In this document: piece by piece, positions 16,564 through 24,072 of the stretch
Numbering within the stretch: position 1 is the stretch's first letter
Layout of the letters: each line of letters opens with the position of its first letter
Assembly (NCBI GenBank): GCA_017406985.1
Contig: JAFQXL010000004.1
Coordinates: 123,708-187,707, forward strand
DNA: 64,000 nucleotides
Reading direction: 5' to 3'
From: Candidatus Saccharimonadota bacterium
GTDB taxonomy: Bacteria; Patescibacteriota; Saccharimonadia; Saccharimonadales; Saccharimonadaceae
Position numbers and translations under genes: made by a program
The notes under the pieces: model-generated
The model's database searches: none
What the model saw: only the letters and a program-made list of their open reading frames with translations
What the model was told of the DNA's origin: nothing

Positions 16564-17163
16564 TTAATATTTCTTGGCTAATTTTAAGAGGTAGAAGCGT
16601 TCAAGATTTCCGTTCCGGCCGGCCAGGTCGTTGTCGCGCTTCTTTACAATAATAAATCCTTGCTTTTTTAGCCAAGCCTCGAATTCTTTAATAATCCCGC
16701 GCCTAATCGCCTCGTTTTTAACGACGCCGCGTTTTAGCTCGAAACTTTTTGCTTCAAACTGGGGTTTTAACATAACGAGAAAGTCGGTATTTATCGAGGC
16801 GAGGTTATATTTTGCGTGAAGTAAGACTTTTTTCAAACTCACGAACGAGACGTCCGCTAAAATTACGTCGAGACGTTCGCCTGAGCCTTTCTCGAAATAG
16901 TCCTGAAAATTAAAATCTTCCCGAGAAACCTTAAAAATATCAGTTTTTTCGCGTAAATCGATTCGCGAGTCGAGACGAAGGGGGCTTTTCATCTGATTTG
17001 TTCCCTTTTCGACCGCAAAAACTTTCGAAGCTCCCGATTTTAGCGCAAATTCAGTAAAACCGCCGGTCGAGGAGCCGATGTCGAGAACGGTTTTTCCCCT
17101 AAAATCATAAACAAACTCACGGGACGCGCCCGCGAGCTTGTTTTCAGCACGAGAGACGACTAT
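16564..17163 (-). CDS. tlyA: TlyA/FtsJ-like rRNA 2'-O-methyltransferase without an S4 domain and with no normal start codon
   Basis: The homologous protein clearly includes VVSRAENKLAGASREF and VLDIGSSTGGFTEF (SAM motif I), then DVILADVSFVSLKKVL and LVMLKPQFEAKSFELKRGVV. In frame, however, there is no ATG, GTG or TTG between an upstream TGA inside efp and the ATG at 16992, which lies after motif I. The best initiation site is an ATA at 17161-17163, 6 bases after AGGAG and overlapping the efp stop. The alternative is a -1 frameshift from efp at AGA-AAA-TAA. The N-terminal S4 domain of standard TlyA is missing. About 199 residues; last gene of the rpsF operon; expected to methylate rRNA cytidines. 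Confidence 0.8.
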   Translation of the reverse strand: MVVSRAENKLAGASREFVYDFRGKTVLDIGSSTGGFTEFALKSGASKVFAVEKGTNQMKSPLRLDSRIDLREKTDIFKVSREDFNFQDYFEKGSGERLDVILADVSFVSLKKVLLHAKYNLASINTDFLVMLKPQFEAKSFELKRGVVKNEAIRRGIIKEFEAWLKKQGFIIVKKRDNDLAGRNGNLERFYLLKLAKKY

Positions 17164-17723
17164 TATTTTCTCCTCTCGCGATAAGCGTAAGTCTCCGTAT
17201 CAATCGAGACGATGTCGCCTTCTTTAATAAAGGCAGGGACTTTAACGACTACGCCAGTTTCTAAAGTCGCGTCTTTCTGGACCGAAGTCGAAGTATCGCC
17301 TTTAACGGCGGTCTCCGTGTAGGTAACGGTAAGCCAGATATTCTTCGGAAGAACGAGGTTAATCGCCGTTCCGTTATAGAATTGAATATCCATTTCGTCG
17401 CCATCTTTCATAAAATCTTTCATATCGCCAACCATATCAGAAGCGAGTTCATATTGTTCAAAAGATTCCGGATCCATAAAATAAAACTTTTCGTCGTCTT
17501 TATAGAGATACTGGACGTGTTTTGTGGTGACTTCAGCTGGCTCAATTTTCTCTTGTCCTTTAAAAGTCTTCGGGAGAAGAGCGCCAGTAATTAAGTTTTT
17601 AACCTTGACATTTACGATCGAGCCACCGCGCCCCATTACTTTCTGAGAGTATTCGACTACCTTATACGGCTGTCCATCTAAAGTAATAAGGACGTTTTTC
17701 TTTAAATCTGTAGGTCCGTACAT
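17163..17723 (-). CDS. efp: Elongation factor P, Arg32 type
   Basis: Translation factor that relieves stalling at polyproline. 186 residues, full length, three beta-barrel domains. The tip of domain I reads KVMGRGGSIVNVK: residue 32 is Arg, as in EarP-rhamnosylated EF-P, not the Lys of E. coli or B. subtilis EF-P. No modification enzyme gene is in the window. Shine-Dalgarno AAAGGAG. Fourth gene of rpsF-ssb-rpsR-efp-tlyA; its stop codon touches the predicted tlyA start. Confidence 0.96.
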   Translation of the reverse strand: MYGPTDLKKNVLITLDGQPYKVVEYSQKVMGRGGSIVNVKVKNLITGALLPKTFKGQEKIEPAEVTTKHVQYLYKDDEKFYFMDPESFEQYELASDMVGDMKDFMKDGDEMDIQFYNGTAINLVLPKNIWLTVTYTETAVKGDTSTSVQKDATLETGVVVKVPAFIKEGDIVSIDTETYAYRERRK

Positions 17724-17742
17724 TTTACTCCTTTCTAATAAA

Positions 17743-17943
17743 CTATTCCGCTACGAACGGTAATAGAGCGAGATGTCTTGCGCGTTTAACGGCGACAGCG
17801 AGCTGTCTCTGTTGTTTCGCGGAAAGACCAGTTTTCGAGACAGGCTCGATTCGGCCATAGACATCGAGATAACGTTGTAAAGTCTTTACATCGCGATAAT
17901 CGAAATAAAGATTTGGATCGTTTTTCGCCTTTCTAGCTTTCAC
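17743..17943 (-). CDS. rpsR: 30S ribosomal protein S18
   Basis: 66-residue small-subunit protein that pairs with S6 on the platform. [51 protein letters not shown] is broken here only for reading: the IEP..TG and [10 protein letters not shown] motifs are diagnostic. It lies between ssb and efp with short gaps and its own Shine-Dalgarno site. Confidence 0.96.
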   Translation of the reverse strand: MKARKAKNDPNLYFDYRDVKTLQRYLDVYGRIEPVSKTGLSAKQQRQLAVAVKRARHLALLPFVAE

Positions 17944-17965
17944 TTATTTCTCCTTTCAAAAAATC

Positions 17966-18409
17966 TTAGAACGGAACATCGTTAAGATCAATCGACTCCG
18001 CCGGAACGTCGTCAGGAACGATGTCGGCTTCCTCCTGTGCCTCGTCGTTACTGTAATTCGAGCTTCCTCCTTCCGCACGGCCGCCTAGGAAGTTAAAATC
18101 TTCTACGACGATTTCCGTACGAGAACGTTTTTGTCCTTCTTTAGTTTCGTAAGAATGTTGTTCAAGACGACCACTGACTAAGATACCTGTTCCGCGTTTT
18201 GCGTATTGGCAGATAACTTCGGCCGTTTTACCCCAAGCAACACAGTCGATAAACGAAACCGACTCTTTCTGGGTTCCGTCTGAAGCTCTAAAGTTACGGT
18301 TAACCGCAACACTAAAGGAACAGACCTGTGTTCCAGAAGAGACAGACCTCATCTCTGGATCTCTTGTGATGTTTCCTGTGATAATTGCTTTACTAAATCC
18401 CCGCGCCAT
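17966..18409 (-). CDS. ssb: Single-stranded DNA-binding protein
   Basis: 147 residues: OB-fold (1-110; GNITRDPEMR, SFSVAVNR, FIDCVAWGKTAEVICQYAKRG, GRLEQHSYE), then a flexible Gly/Ser/acidic linker and the C-terminal tip NDVPF, matching the acidic partner-binding tail of bacterial SSB. Between rpsF and rpsR as in many bacteria. Shine-Dalgarno AAGGAG. Confidence 0.96.
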   Translation of the reverse strand: MARGFSKAIITGNITRDPEMRSVSSGTQVCSFSVAVNRNFRASDGTQKESVSFIDCVAWGKTAEVICQYAKRGTGILVSGRLEQHSYETKEGQKRSRTEIVVEDFNFLGGRAEGGSSNYSNDEAQEEADIVPDDVPAESIDLNDVPF

Positions 18410-18427
18410 AAATAACTCCTTTTCTAA

Positions 18428-18784
18428 TTATTCTTCAGATTCTTTAGATTCAGCATCTTCGCTCTCAGTCGATTCTTTCTTCGCAGCATATTTAGCTTTA
18501 CGAGGGTCGACAGCGACTAAGAGGTAACGAATTACTTCGTCAGTAATGTTCAAAGTACTCGAAATTTTCTGCGGAGCCTGAGCCGGAAGCTCAAGGTCGT
18601 AGTAATAGTAAATAGCGTATTCGTTTTTAGCGATACTATAAGCGAGGCGCTTTTTACCTTCGTTCGAGTCTTTGGTGATTTTCCCGCCGTTATCTTCGAT
18701 AATTTTTTGAACCTTATCGAGGGCAGGAGTCATATTCATCTCTAAATCAGGATGAAACATGACAGTAAGTTCGTACTGTTTCAC
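18428..18784 (-). CDS. rpsF: 30S ribosomal protein S6
   Basis: 118 residues; MKQYELTVMFHPDLE, GGKITKDSNEGKKRLAYSIAKNEYAIYYYYDLELP and ITDEVIRYLLVAVD show the S6 ferredoxin-like fold, with an acidic C-terminal tail. First gene of the rpsF-ssb-rpsR-efp-tlyA operon, with a leader of about 65 bases and Shine-Dalgarno AAAGGAG. Confidence 0.96.
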   Translation of the reverse strand: MKQYELTVMFHPDLEMNMTPALDKVQKIIEDNGGKITKDSNEGKKRLAYSIAKNEYAIYYYYDLELPAQAPQKISSTLNITDEVIRYLLVAVDPRKAKYAAKKESTESEDAESKESEE

Positions 18785-18879
18785 TTCACACTCCTTTGGT
18801 TAAAGCAAACGCACATGTTTTCAGCCGTTTGCTGAGCTAATATTAGGTGTATTTTAACACAGATTCTAGTTTTTTACAA
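18785..18879 (-). promoter_or_regulatory. rpsF operon promoter and leader hairpin
   Basis: -35 TTGTAA (18874-18879), 17 bases, -10 TAAAAT (18851-18856). The leader has a 7-bp hairpin GCAAACG/CGTTTGC (18805-18811 with 18826-18832). I do not see the CCG bulge expected of the classic S6:S18-binding leader. Confidence 0.7.
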
Positions 18880-18885
18880 GAGAAA

Positions 18886-19317
18886 TTATTCGTGGTGGTA
18901 TTTTCCGCCGACACTAATTTCTTGAGCGCGGTAGATTTGTTCGACCATCATAATTCGCATTAACATGTGCGGGAAGACAAGCCGAGAGAAGCTCCAGATA
19001 AAATCGGCTTTATTTCGAACTTCTTCCGAGACGCCGAATGCCCCGCCAATAATAATTACCGCCTCAGAGCTAGAATTAAAGATTTTAGTTAGTTTATCAG
19101 AAAGCTCGGGAGAGCTAATATTTTTCCCTCTTTCGTCCGCAAGAATTATAACCTGATTCGGCTTAAAATCCCATTTTTCAAGTCGTTTTTCGAGTTTATC
19201 TTCGTCTAAAATTTCCCAAGAAATATTAAACGGCTTTTTTAATCTTTTTTCATATTCGTTTACGGCGTCAAGAACCCAGCCCGAGCTCTTTTTTCCGCCG
19301 GCAATAATCTTAATCAT
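18886..19317 (-). CDS. rlmH: 23S rRNA pseudouridine-1915 N3-methyltransferase RlmH
   Basis: SPOUT-family methyltransferase acting on helix 69 of 23S rRNA. 143 residues, slightly shorter than usual; LADERGKNISSPELSDKL, IIGGAFGVSEEVRNKADFIWSFS and HMLMRIMMVEQIYRAQEISVGGKYHHE-type C-terminus are diagnostic (the usual ending is YHR; here YHHE). The -10 TAAAAT (19324-19329) lies 6 bases before ATG, so translation is probably leaderless. Confidence 0.93.
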   Translation of the reverse strand: MIKIIAGGKKSSGWVLDAVNEYEKRLKKPFNISWEILDEDKLEKRLEKWDFKPNQVIILADERGKNISSPELSDKLTKIFNSSSEAVIIIGGAFGVSEEVRNKADFIWSFSRLVFPHMLMRIMMVEQIYRAQEISVGGKYHHE

Positions 19318-19374
19318 AACTTAATTTTAGCAAATTCAAGTATTTTTAACAACATTTAGTGTGGAAAAGCCTTA

Positions 19375-19403
19375 TTGCATTTTTTAAGAGTTTGTGATAT
19401 ACT
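19375..19403 (+). promoter_or_regulatory. rplJ-rplL promoter
   Basis: -35 TTGCAT (19375-19380), 17 bases, -10 TATACT (19398-19403) with TGTGA before it. Confidence 0.8.
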
Positions 19404-19408
19404 TTTAG

Positions 19409-19488
19409 AAGTTACCGAAGACAGTGGCGGGTTTACCTCAATAATGCCACCGAGGAAAAATCTTATATTTTTCAGGTTGGGAGTAACG
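19409..19488 (+). ncRNA. Ribosomal protein L10 leader RNA
   Basis: The conserved core CCGAAGACAGTGG (from 19415) and GCCACCGAGG (19446-19455) match the L10-leader family, in which L10(L12)4 binds a kink-turn in its own mRNA and represses it. An outer stem GTTAC/GTAAC (19411-19415 with 19482-19486) closes the structure. It lies between the promoter and rplJ as expected. Confidence 0.88.
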
Positions 19489-19543
19489 AAAATTAACAAT
19501 TTACCAGTTTTTAATAGCAATAAAACAACCAAAGGAAATTAGA

Positions 19544-20068
19544 ATGGCAATTTCAAAGGATAAAAAGAATACATTGGTTGCTGATTTAACTGAGCTTTTA
19601 TCGACTAGTAAAATGACCGTTTACGCTCGCTATCAGGGTTTAACTGTTGCGGAACTCCAAGAGCTTCGTAAAAATGCCCGCGAGAACGGCGTAAAAATCA
19701 AAGTCGTTAAAAACCGCCTAGTAAAAGTTGCGATGGGCTCGGTCGCGGTCTATAAAGACACTGATACGACTGGACTTACTGGACAGCTTCTCTATGCAGT
19801 TTCCGACTCTGATGAAGTCGCTCCGGCGAAGGTGCTCGCTGAGTTTGCAAAAACTCATGATATCCTTCAAATCGCTGGCGGCTTTAACGATAGCGGTAAT
19901 GCGCTCTCTGACGCAGACATTAAAGCTCTTGCGGCTCTTCCGTCGAAGAACGAACTTATCGCTCAGGTCGTTGCAAACCTCCTCTCGCCGGTCAACGAAT
20001 CTGTTTCTGGCCTTGCGAACGGAGTTTCCGAGATCGTTTCCGGACTTGAGAATAAAGCGAACGCTTAA
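19544..20068 (+). CDS. rplJ: 50S ribosomal protein L10
   Basis: 174 residues; N-terminal rRNA-binding domain (LVADLTELLSTSKMTVYARYQGLTVAELQELRKNAREN, KVVKNRLVKVA) and a C-terminal helix that binds L12 dimers. First gene of rplJ-rplL, controlled by the L10 leader. Shine-Dalgarno AAAGGAAA. L1 and L11 genes are not nearby. Confidence 0.97.
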   Translation: MAISKDKKNTLVADLTELLSTSKMTVYARYQGLTVAELQELRKNARENGVKIKVVKNRLVKVAMGSVAVYKDTDTTGLTGQLLYAVSDSDEVAPAKVLAEFAKTHDILQIAGGFNDSGNALSDADIKALAALPSKNELIAQVVANLLSPVNESVSGLANGVSEIVSGLENKANA

Positions 20069-20113
20069 ATTAGCAATCTAAATTATTAAATTTTAATTAG
20101 AAAGGTTATAACA

Positions 20114-20491
20114 ATGGCTGATATTAAAAAATTAGCTGAAGAACTCGTAAACCTTACAGTTCTCGAAGTTAACGAACTTAAAAACACTCTTAAAGATGAA
20201 TATGGCATCGAGCCAGCTGCTGCTGCGGCTGTCGCTGTTGCTGCTGCCCCTGCTGAAGGTGCGGCTGCTGATGAAGGTAAATCTGAATTTACAGTTGTTC
20301 TTAAAGACGCTGGTGCTCAGAAAATTGCTGTCATTAAAGCAGTTAAAGAAGCTACTGGACTTGGTCTTGGCGAAGCTAAAGCTATCGTCGATGGCGCTCC
20401 GGCAAACGTTAAAGAAAACGTTCCTAAAGACGAAGCTGAAGCTCTCAAGAAATCTCTTGAAGAAGCTGGCGCTACTGTCGAACTCGCTTAA
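20114..20491 (+). CDS. rplL: 50S ribosomal protein L7/L12
   Basis: 125 residues: N-terminal dimerisation helices, an Ala-rich hinge (about 36-52) and a C-terminal factor-binding domain ([36 protein letters not shown]). Stalk protein that recruits EF-Tu, EF-G and IF-2. 45 bases after rplJ with Shine-Dalgarno AAAGG. The first stem of a structured repeat begins at its stop codon. Confidence 0.98.
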   Translation: MADIKKLAEELVNLTVLEVNELKNTLKDEYGIEPAAAAAVAVAAAPAEGAAADEGKSEFTVVLKDAGAQKIAVIKAVKEATGLGLGEAKAIVDGAPANVKENVPKDEAEALKKSLEEAGATVELA

Positions 20492-20572
20492 GCAAAATCT
20501 TCGATTTTGCTTTCCGACGGGCGTCGCCTTGCAGATGAAAATAAATTTTCGCCCGTTAGGCTCCTACGTCGG
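20492..20572 (+). repeat. REP-like structured repeat, copy 1
   Basis: Hairpin GCAAAATC-TTC-GATTTTGC (20492-20510), then CTTTCCGACGGGCGTCGC (20510-20527), then GCTCCTACGTCGG (20560-20572), where CCGACG pairs with CGTCGG. Copy 2 (62073-62158) has the same order with CCGCCG/CGGCGG, a compensatory base-pair change. Confidence 0.65.
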
Positions 20573-20610
20573 TAGTTATAAGTTAAATTTTACTGGTAAG
20601 TTGGATATGA

Positions 20611-20638
20611 AAAAGACGGCTCGAAAGAGCCGTCTTTT
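20611..20638. terminator. Bidirectional terminator between rplL and the gene at 20644
   Basis: Perfect 12-bp stem AAAAGACGGCTC/GAGCCGTCTTTT with a GAAA loop (20611-20622, 20627-20638). Confidence 0.92.
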
Positions 20639-20643
20639 GTTTG

Positions 20644-21210
20644 CTAAAAGAGCTTCTTGACTTCTGACGGAGAATAGGTTTTACCACCAACAGTATAGGT
20701 AGTCTTCCATTTTCCGTTCTTTTTGACTGTAGTCTGTTTAATCGTGATTTCTTTCGACTTTTCGTCGACCTTTACGGCTTTATACTCGATTTTCGCGACA
20801 GCTTTTACCTTATTTTTTGAGGCGGATTTGATTTTCCATCGACAATCCCACCACCCCTTGGTTTGCGCATGTGTGCGTACGTCCTTGAACGAGCTTTTTG
20901 CTGCGTTCTTTGCGAACTCCTTCAATTGGTTCTTATTACCATTCAAGCCATAAATCAGGTCATTGAATTTATAAAAGGCGTTCATCGTCACGGTATAAGT
21001 GCCGTCTTTAGTCCCGGGTTTTACGATAATCTTACCAGAGCAGATGTCATCGTTCCAGGAGATTGTACCGAGCGATAAATTGTGATTTGCGAGCTCTTCC
21101 TCTGTCATTACGACAGATGACGTCTCAGGTGGCGGTGCCGCCTTTGCGGCCGAAACCAAAAGAAGAGAAAAACAAACTGTAAGCAACAAGATTCTAGTCA
21201 TTTTCTTCAT
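20644..21210 (-). CDS. Secreted protein of unknown function
   Basis: 188 residues. A clear signal peptide (basic KKMTR, hydrophobic core 6-20, AKA-APP cleavage near 24-25) shows export. The mature part has two Cys (near 57 and 122) that could pair, and is Lys-rich towards the C-terminus with alternating strand-like repeats (IKQTTVKKNGKWKTTYTVGGKTYS). No family recognised. Start at 21210 has AAGGGGGAAAAG upstream. Own promoter, with a hairpin-TCGCACA leader; single-gene unit. Confidence 0.75.
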   Translation of the reverse strand: MKKMTRILLLTVCFSLLLVSAAKAAPPPETSSVVMTEEELANHNLSLGTISWNDDICSGKIIVKPGTKDGTYTVTMNAFYKFNDLIYGLNGNKNQLKEFAKNAAKSSFKDVRTHAQTKGWWDCRWKIKSASKNKVKAVAKIEYKAVKVDEKSKEITIKQTTVKKNGKWKTTYTVGGKTYSPSEVKKLF

Positions 21211-21309
21211 AATACTTTTCCCCCTTATTATGAGAAACTAAGTTAGTGTGCGATAGCGCCTAAGTAAGGCACATATCTATATTATAGCACATTTTCTCCA
21301 AAAAATCAA
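21211..21309 (-). promoter_or_regulatory. Promoter and leader of the gene at 20644
   Basis: -35 TTGATT (21304-21309), 17 bases, -10 TATAAT (21281-21286). Hairpin GCCTTACTTAGGC, then TATCGCACACTAA (TCGCACA at 21247-21253 in reverse complement), then a G-rich Shine-Dalgarno site. Confidence 0.78.
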
Positions 21310-21339
21310 GACCACAAACATTAAAACTCTAGCGTTGAA

Positions 21340-21492
21340 CCTAGCTTTTGTTGTATAATAAAAATAGAAATTATGACTTATTTAGGCGCGATATAGGATA
21401 GGGGCCCCTGTTCTAGTTATCTTTGTTATACCTATATTAAATTAGCGGATAATAATAAAATTTAATATTAGCTAAAAAGCAAAGGATTTTTT
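21340..21492 (+). promoter_or_regulatory. Promoter and long AT-rich leader of the gene at 21493
   Basis: TATAAT at about 21354-21359 without a clear -35. The next 130 bases contain a perfect 10-bp palindrome AGGGGCCCCT (about 21399-21410) and a weak TTAGC/GCTAA stem near the gene. Shine-Dalgarno AAAGGA. A short frame MTYLGAI-stop inside the leader might be a leader peptide, but nothing else supports it. Confidence 0.4.
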
Positions 21493-22017
21493 ATGGAAAT
21501 AAAAGTAAAAATCGCCATAGATAAGATTTATACTTCACTAATTAACCGCGGGGCAGTAGATCGATTAACTAAAGCGCTAGATGACGCTCTCGAGAATAAA
21601 AATAATAAGAAAGATGTTCTTTTCGCAAGAATTACAGAAGAAATGTTAGATGAAATTAACGCAATTAGAGTCCTTCAAGACAAGAAACAACTAACAAAAA
21701 GAAATATTAAGGCTTTCTCTGGTGCAATTAATAATCATTTGACAAAACATCTTAAAGAGTATGGCTCGACTAGAAATATTGCGGAGGCAGCGTTTGAGGT
21801 ACTGATGGATAGAAGAACTCTTATATTACCAGGTTCTGCCACTCAAGGTAATAAGGGAACATTGTTAGTTAATAGAGGCAACAGAGATAGGTTTGCCGAT
21901 TCAGTTGTGCTAGGAGATACGGAAAGTGGAGAAACGAGTTTGAAGAGTATTTCCCCACGGTCTACTTCAAAATTAAAAAATCTCTCTAATTTAAAGAGAG
22001 ACTTATCTAAGAAGTGA
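21493..22017 (+). CDS. Uncharacterised helical protein
   Basis: 174 residues, no family recognised, no signal peptide or membrane helix. Residues 1-125 look mostly helical and charged (DRLTKALDDALENKNNKKDVLFARITEEMLDEINAIR; AFSGAINNHLTKHLKEYGSTRNIAEAAFEVLMDRR is similar). The last 50 residues are Ser/Lys/Arg-rich and low in hydrophobics, probably disordered. AT-rich codons differ from the neighbouring housekeeping genes. Its 3' end runs into a long hairpin terminator. Confidence 0.65.
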   Translation: MEIKVKIAIDKIYTSLINRGAVDRLTKALDDALENKNNKKDVLFARITEEMLDEINAIRVLQDKKQLTKRNIKAFSGAINNHLTKHLKEYGSTRNIAEAAFEVLMDRRTLILPGSATQGNKGTLLVNRGNRDRFADSVVLGDTESGETSLKSISPRSTSKLKNLSNLKRDLSKK

Positions 22018-22100
22018 TCCGGTAGGGGGGAGAAGTACCCTACATCCGATACCGATTGACTCGGCCGCCGGCCTCCCGAATTCCGCTCGACGAATCACTT
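22012..22100 (+). terminator. Long branched hairpin terminator of the gene at 21493
   Basis: Outer stem AAGTGAT/ATCACTT (22012-22018 with 22094-22100, including the stop codon), an inner GTAGGG/CCCTAC hairpin and a CGGCCGCCGGCC segment, then a T-rich tail. Confidence 0.6.
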
Positions 22101-22130
22101 ATGTTTTCATTGTATCACAAACCCTTCAAA

Positions 22131-22152
22131 AAGGCCACCCGAAGATGGCCTT
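22131..22152 (-). terminator. Terminator of the gene at 22160
   Basis: Stem AAGGCCA/TGGCCTT (22131-22137 with 22146-22152), followed by five T on the minus strand. Confidence 0.8.
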
Positions 22153-22159
22153 AATGTAA

Positions 22160-22483
22160 TTATTTGTCTTTTTCGAGGTTGGTGAGGCGTTTTTCAATAT
22201 TTTTATACGCCTTTTTCTCGTCTTTGCCGAAAAGTTTTTTACCGATATATTCGCGGACATAGCCCTTTGCGAGCGGACCGACCGCCGTCATGTCTTTAAC
22301 ATTTCCGGCGATGTCGTTCGCCTTATTCGCGACGGATTGTCCAGTCTCGACGACCTTTCCGGCCTCTTTCGTCAGTCTTATTACCTTAACTAGCGCAACG
22401 ATTCCGACAATTAGGAATACAAAGAGCGTAAAGCTAAGAATTCCGACGATAATCCATTCTGCTACGTTTAAATTATTTGTCAT
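22160..22483 (-). CDS. Small single-pass membrane protein, DUF948-like
   Basis: 107 residues: one transmembrane helix (about 11-33) at the N-terminus and a long cytoplasmic helical/coiled-coil region (about 36-106; KEAGKVVETGQSVANKANDIAGNV and KNIEKRLTNLEKD). The pattern resembles DUF948 general-stress membrane proteins, but this is a weak resemblance. Promoter TTGTCA-N17-TATAAT lies at the 3' end of galU; Shine-Dalgarno AAGGAAA. Confidence 0.7.
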   Translation of the reverse strand: MTNNLNVAEWIIVGILSFTLFVFLIVGIVALVKVIRLTKEAGKVVETGQSVANKANDIAGNVKDMTAVGPLAKGYVREYIGKKLFGKDEKKAYKNIEKRLTNLEKDK

Positions 22484-22521
22484 TTTTATATTTTCCTTAA
22501 TTTAGTCTTATTATAGACGAA

Positions 22522-23400
22522 TTAAGCGTTTTTGACAAATTCTTTTAATTCTTCAGCATAATCTTCGTTATCTAGGGTATAGCGAAGGTGAGCGAACATA
22601 TAGTTTTTCGGATCGCCAGTTGTCATCCAGGTACCCTTAGTCTTTTCGACGTAGACATTTCCGGTTTTCGCCATCTTCGTAATCGCGTCAACGGTCCAAA
22701 GTTCGTTATCAAGCCCAGTATTCTTCGGGTCGAGATGTTCGAAAACTTCTGGAGTTAAGAGATAACGACCATAAGAAGTTAAGTTAGACGGAGCATCTTC
22801 AATCGCTGGTTTTTCAACGATATTATCGAGCGTCATTTTCTCCTCGTCCGCCATCTTAATAATTCCGTATTTATTAAGAACTTCGCGCGGCATCTCTTGA
22901 GAGATAATAATTGCTTTAGCATCAGGATGTTTTTCGTAGCTTTCGATAAGAGTTTTCATATCCGAGCTACCATAGACGACATCATCAGAATAGGCAACGA
23001 CAAAAGCTTCGTCATCATTGATAAATTTCTTCGCCGAAGCGATTGGTGAGCCGTTTCCGTAAGGATAGGCCGGATCCTGTTCGATTACGACGATTTTTGG
23101 AAGATCTAAGACTTTGGAAATTTCCGCATAGCGGTCGTCTTTGTTCTGAGAGTGAAGCTGCTTTTTAATCTTCGTGCACGCATTATTAAAATAGTCCTCA
23201 TAAACGGACTTTCCTTCAGGTGTAGCAACGATAATAATTTCTTCAATTCCAGCTTCAGCACATTCTTCGACAACAAGCTGCATAATCGGTTTATTCCCAA
23301 GCGGCAACATCGCCTTTGGAACGGTTTTAGTAATTGGTAGATAGCGGCTCGCAAAACCAGCATCGGTAATGATTGCCTTAGTAGGTTTTTTGTAATTCAT
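22522..23400 (-). CDS. galU: UTP-glucose-1-phosphate uridylyltransferase
   Basis: Makes UDP-glucose from UTP and glucose 1-phosphate for wall and surface glycans. 292 residues. KAIITDAGFASRYLPITKTVPKAMLPLGNKP replaces the usual PAAGxGTRxLPxTK with a conserved layout; QLVVEECAEAGIEEIIIV, AYSDDVVYG, IVEKP and GRYLLTPEVFEHL match the family. AAGGAG upstream of the ATG. Own promoter; downstream membrane protein has a separate one. Confidence 0.9.
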   Translation of the reverse strand: MNYKKPTKAIITDAGFASRYLPITKTVPKAMLPLGNKPIMQLVVEECAEAGIEEIIIVATPEGKSVYEDYFNNACTKIKKQLHSQNKDDRYAEISKVLDLPKIVVIEQDPAYPYGNGSPIASAKKFINDDEAFVVAYSDDVVYGSSDMKTLIESYEKHPDAKAIIISQEMPREVLNKYGIIKMADEEKMTLDNIVEKPAIEDAPSNLTSYGRYLLTPEVFEHLDPKNTGLDNELWTVDAITKMAKTGNVYVEKTKGTWMTTGDPKNYMFAHLRYTLDNEDYAEELKEFVKNA

Positions 23401-23459
23401 AAGTATCTCCTTGAGACTTCATTATAACATACGTTAATATGTTTTGTAAAATTGCCCTC

Positions 23460-24020
23460 TTAAACCCCTGGTGAAAACATCTGAAGCTTTTTTCGATGGA
23501 ATTTGTATTTCGGATCATGTTCTCCGACCTCCGCCCAGAAGGAGCTAGAGTGATCCATGTGATTTAAGTGAGCGAGTTCATGGATAATTACATAGTCGCG
23601 CAAAACTTCCGGAACTTGCATTAAGCCGATATTTAAGGAAATTGTCGTTGAGCCGTCCTTTCCGTGTCTCGTACAAGAGCCCCAACGCGTCGAAGCGTGA
23701 GAAACGCGGAAATTGTCATATTCATAGCCGAATTTATCGGCAAGATATTTTAAGCGATAGGGGAGATATTCTTTCGCCTGTTTCATTAGGATCTTCTTTT
23801 TCGCGTCACGCGCGCGTTGAGTCGAAGGATCTTTTAAATTAAGTTTAGAGCGAATCTGCTCACGGGAGGATTTAAGATATTTTTTAACTAAAAAATCGGG
23901 GGTATATTTCGGGACGGACATCTGAAGACGTCCGGAAGTAGAGACGGAAAATTTTACGTGCGACGACAAAGCGTTTTTCCGAACAATAACTTCTCCAAAT
24001 TCTTTATCTTGGATTATCAT
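23460..24020 (-). CDS. YgjP-like (DUF45) zinc metallopeptidase
   Basis: 186 residues. The WGSC-type motif TRWGSCTRHG (111-120) and HELAH (147-151) with a third ligand candidate at His157 (NHMDHSSSFW) are the hallmarks of the YgjP/DUF45 metal-dependent hydrolase family, related to SprT and M48 peptidases. Predicted cytoplasmic; the substrate is unknown. Short intergenic gap, no clear Shine-Dalgarno site. Confidence 0.85.
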   Translation of the reverse strand: MIIQDKEFGEVIVRKNALSSHVKFSVSTSGRLQMSVPKYTPDFLVKKYLKSSREQIRSKLNLKDPSTQRARDAKKKILMKQAKEYLPYRLKYLADKFGYEYDNFRVSHASTRWGSCTRHGKDGSTTISLNIGLMQVPEVLRDYVIIHELAHLNHMDHSSSFWAEVGEHDPKYKFHRKKLQMFSPGV

Positions 24021-24072
24021 AAGTAGAAGGTATAGAAAATCAAAAATCTAAAGAGTTAAAAATAGCTTAATT

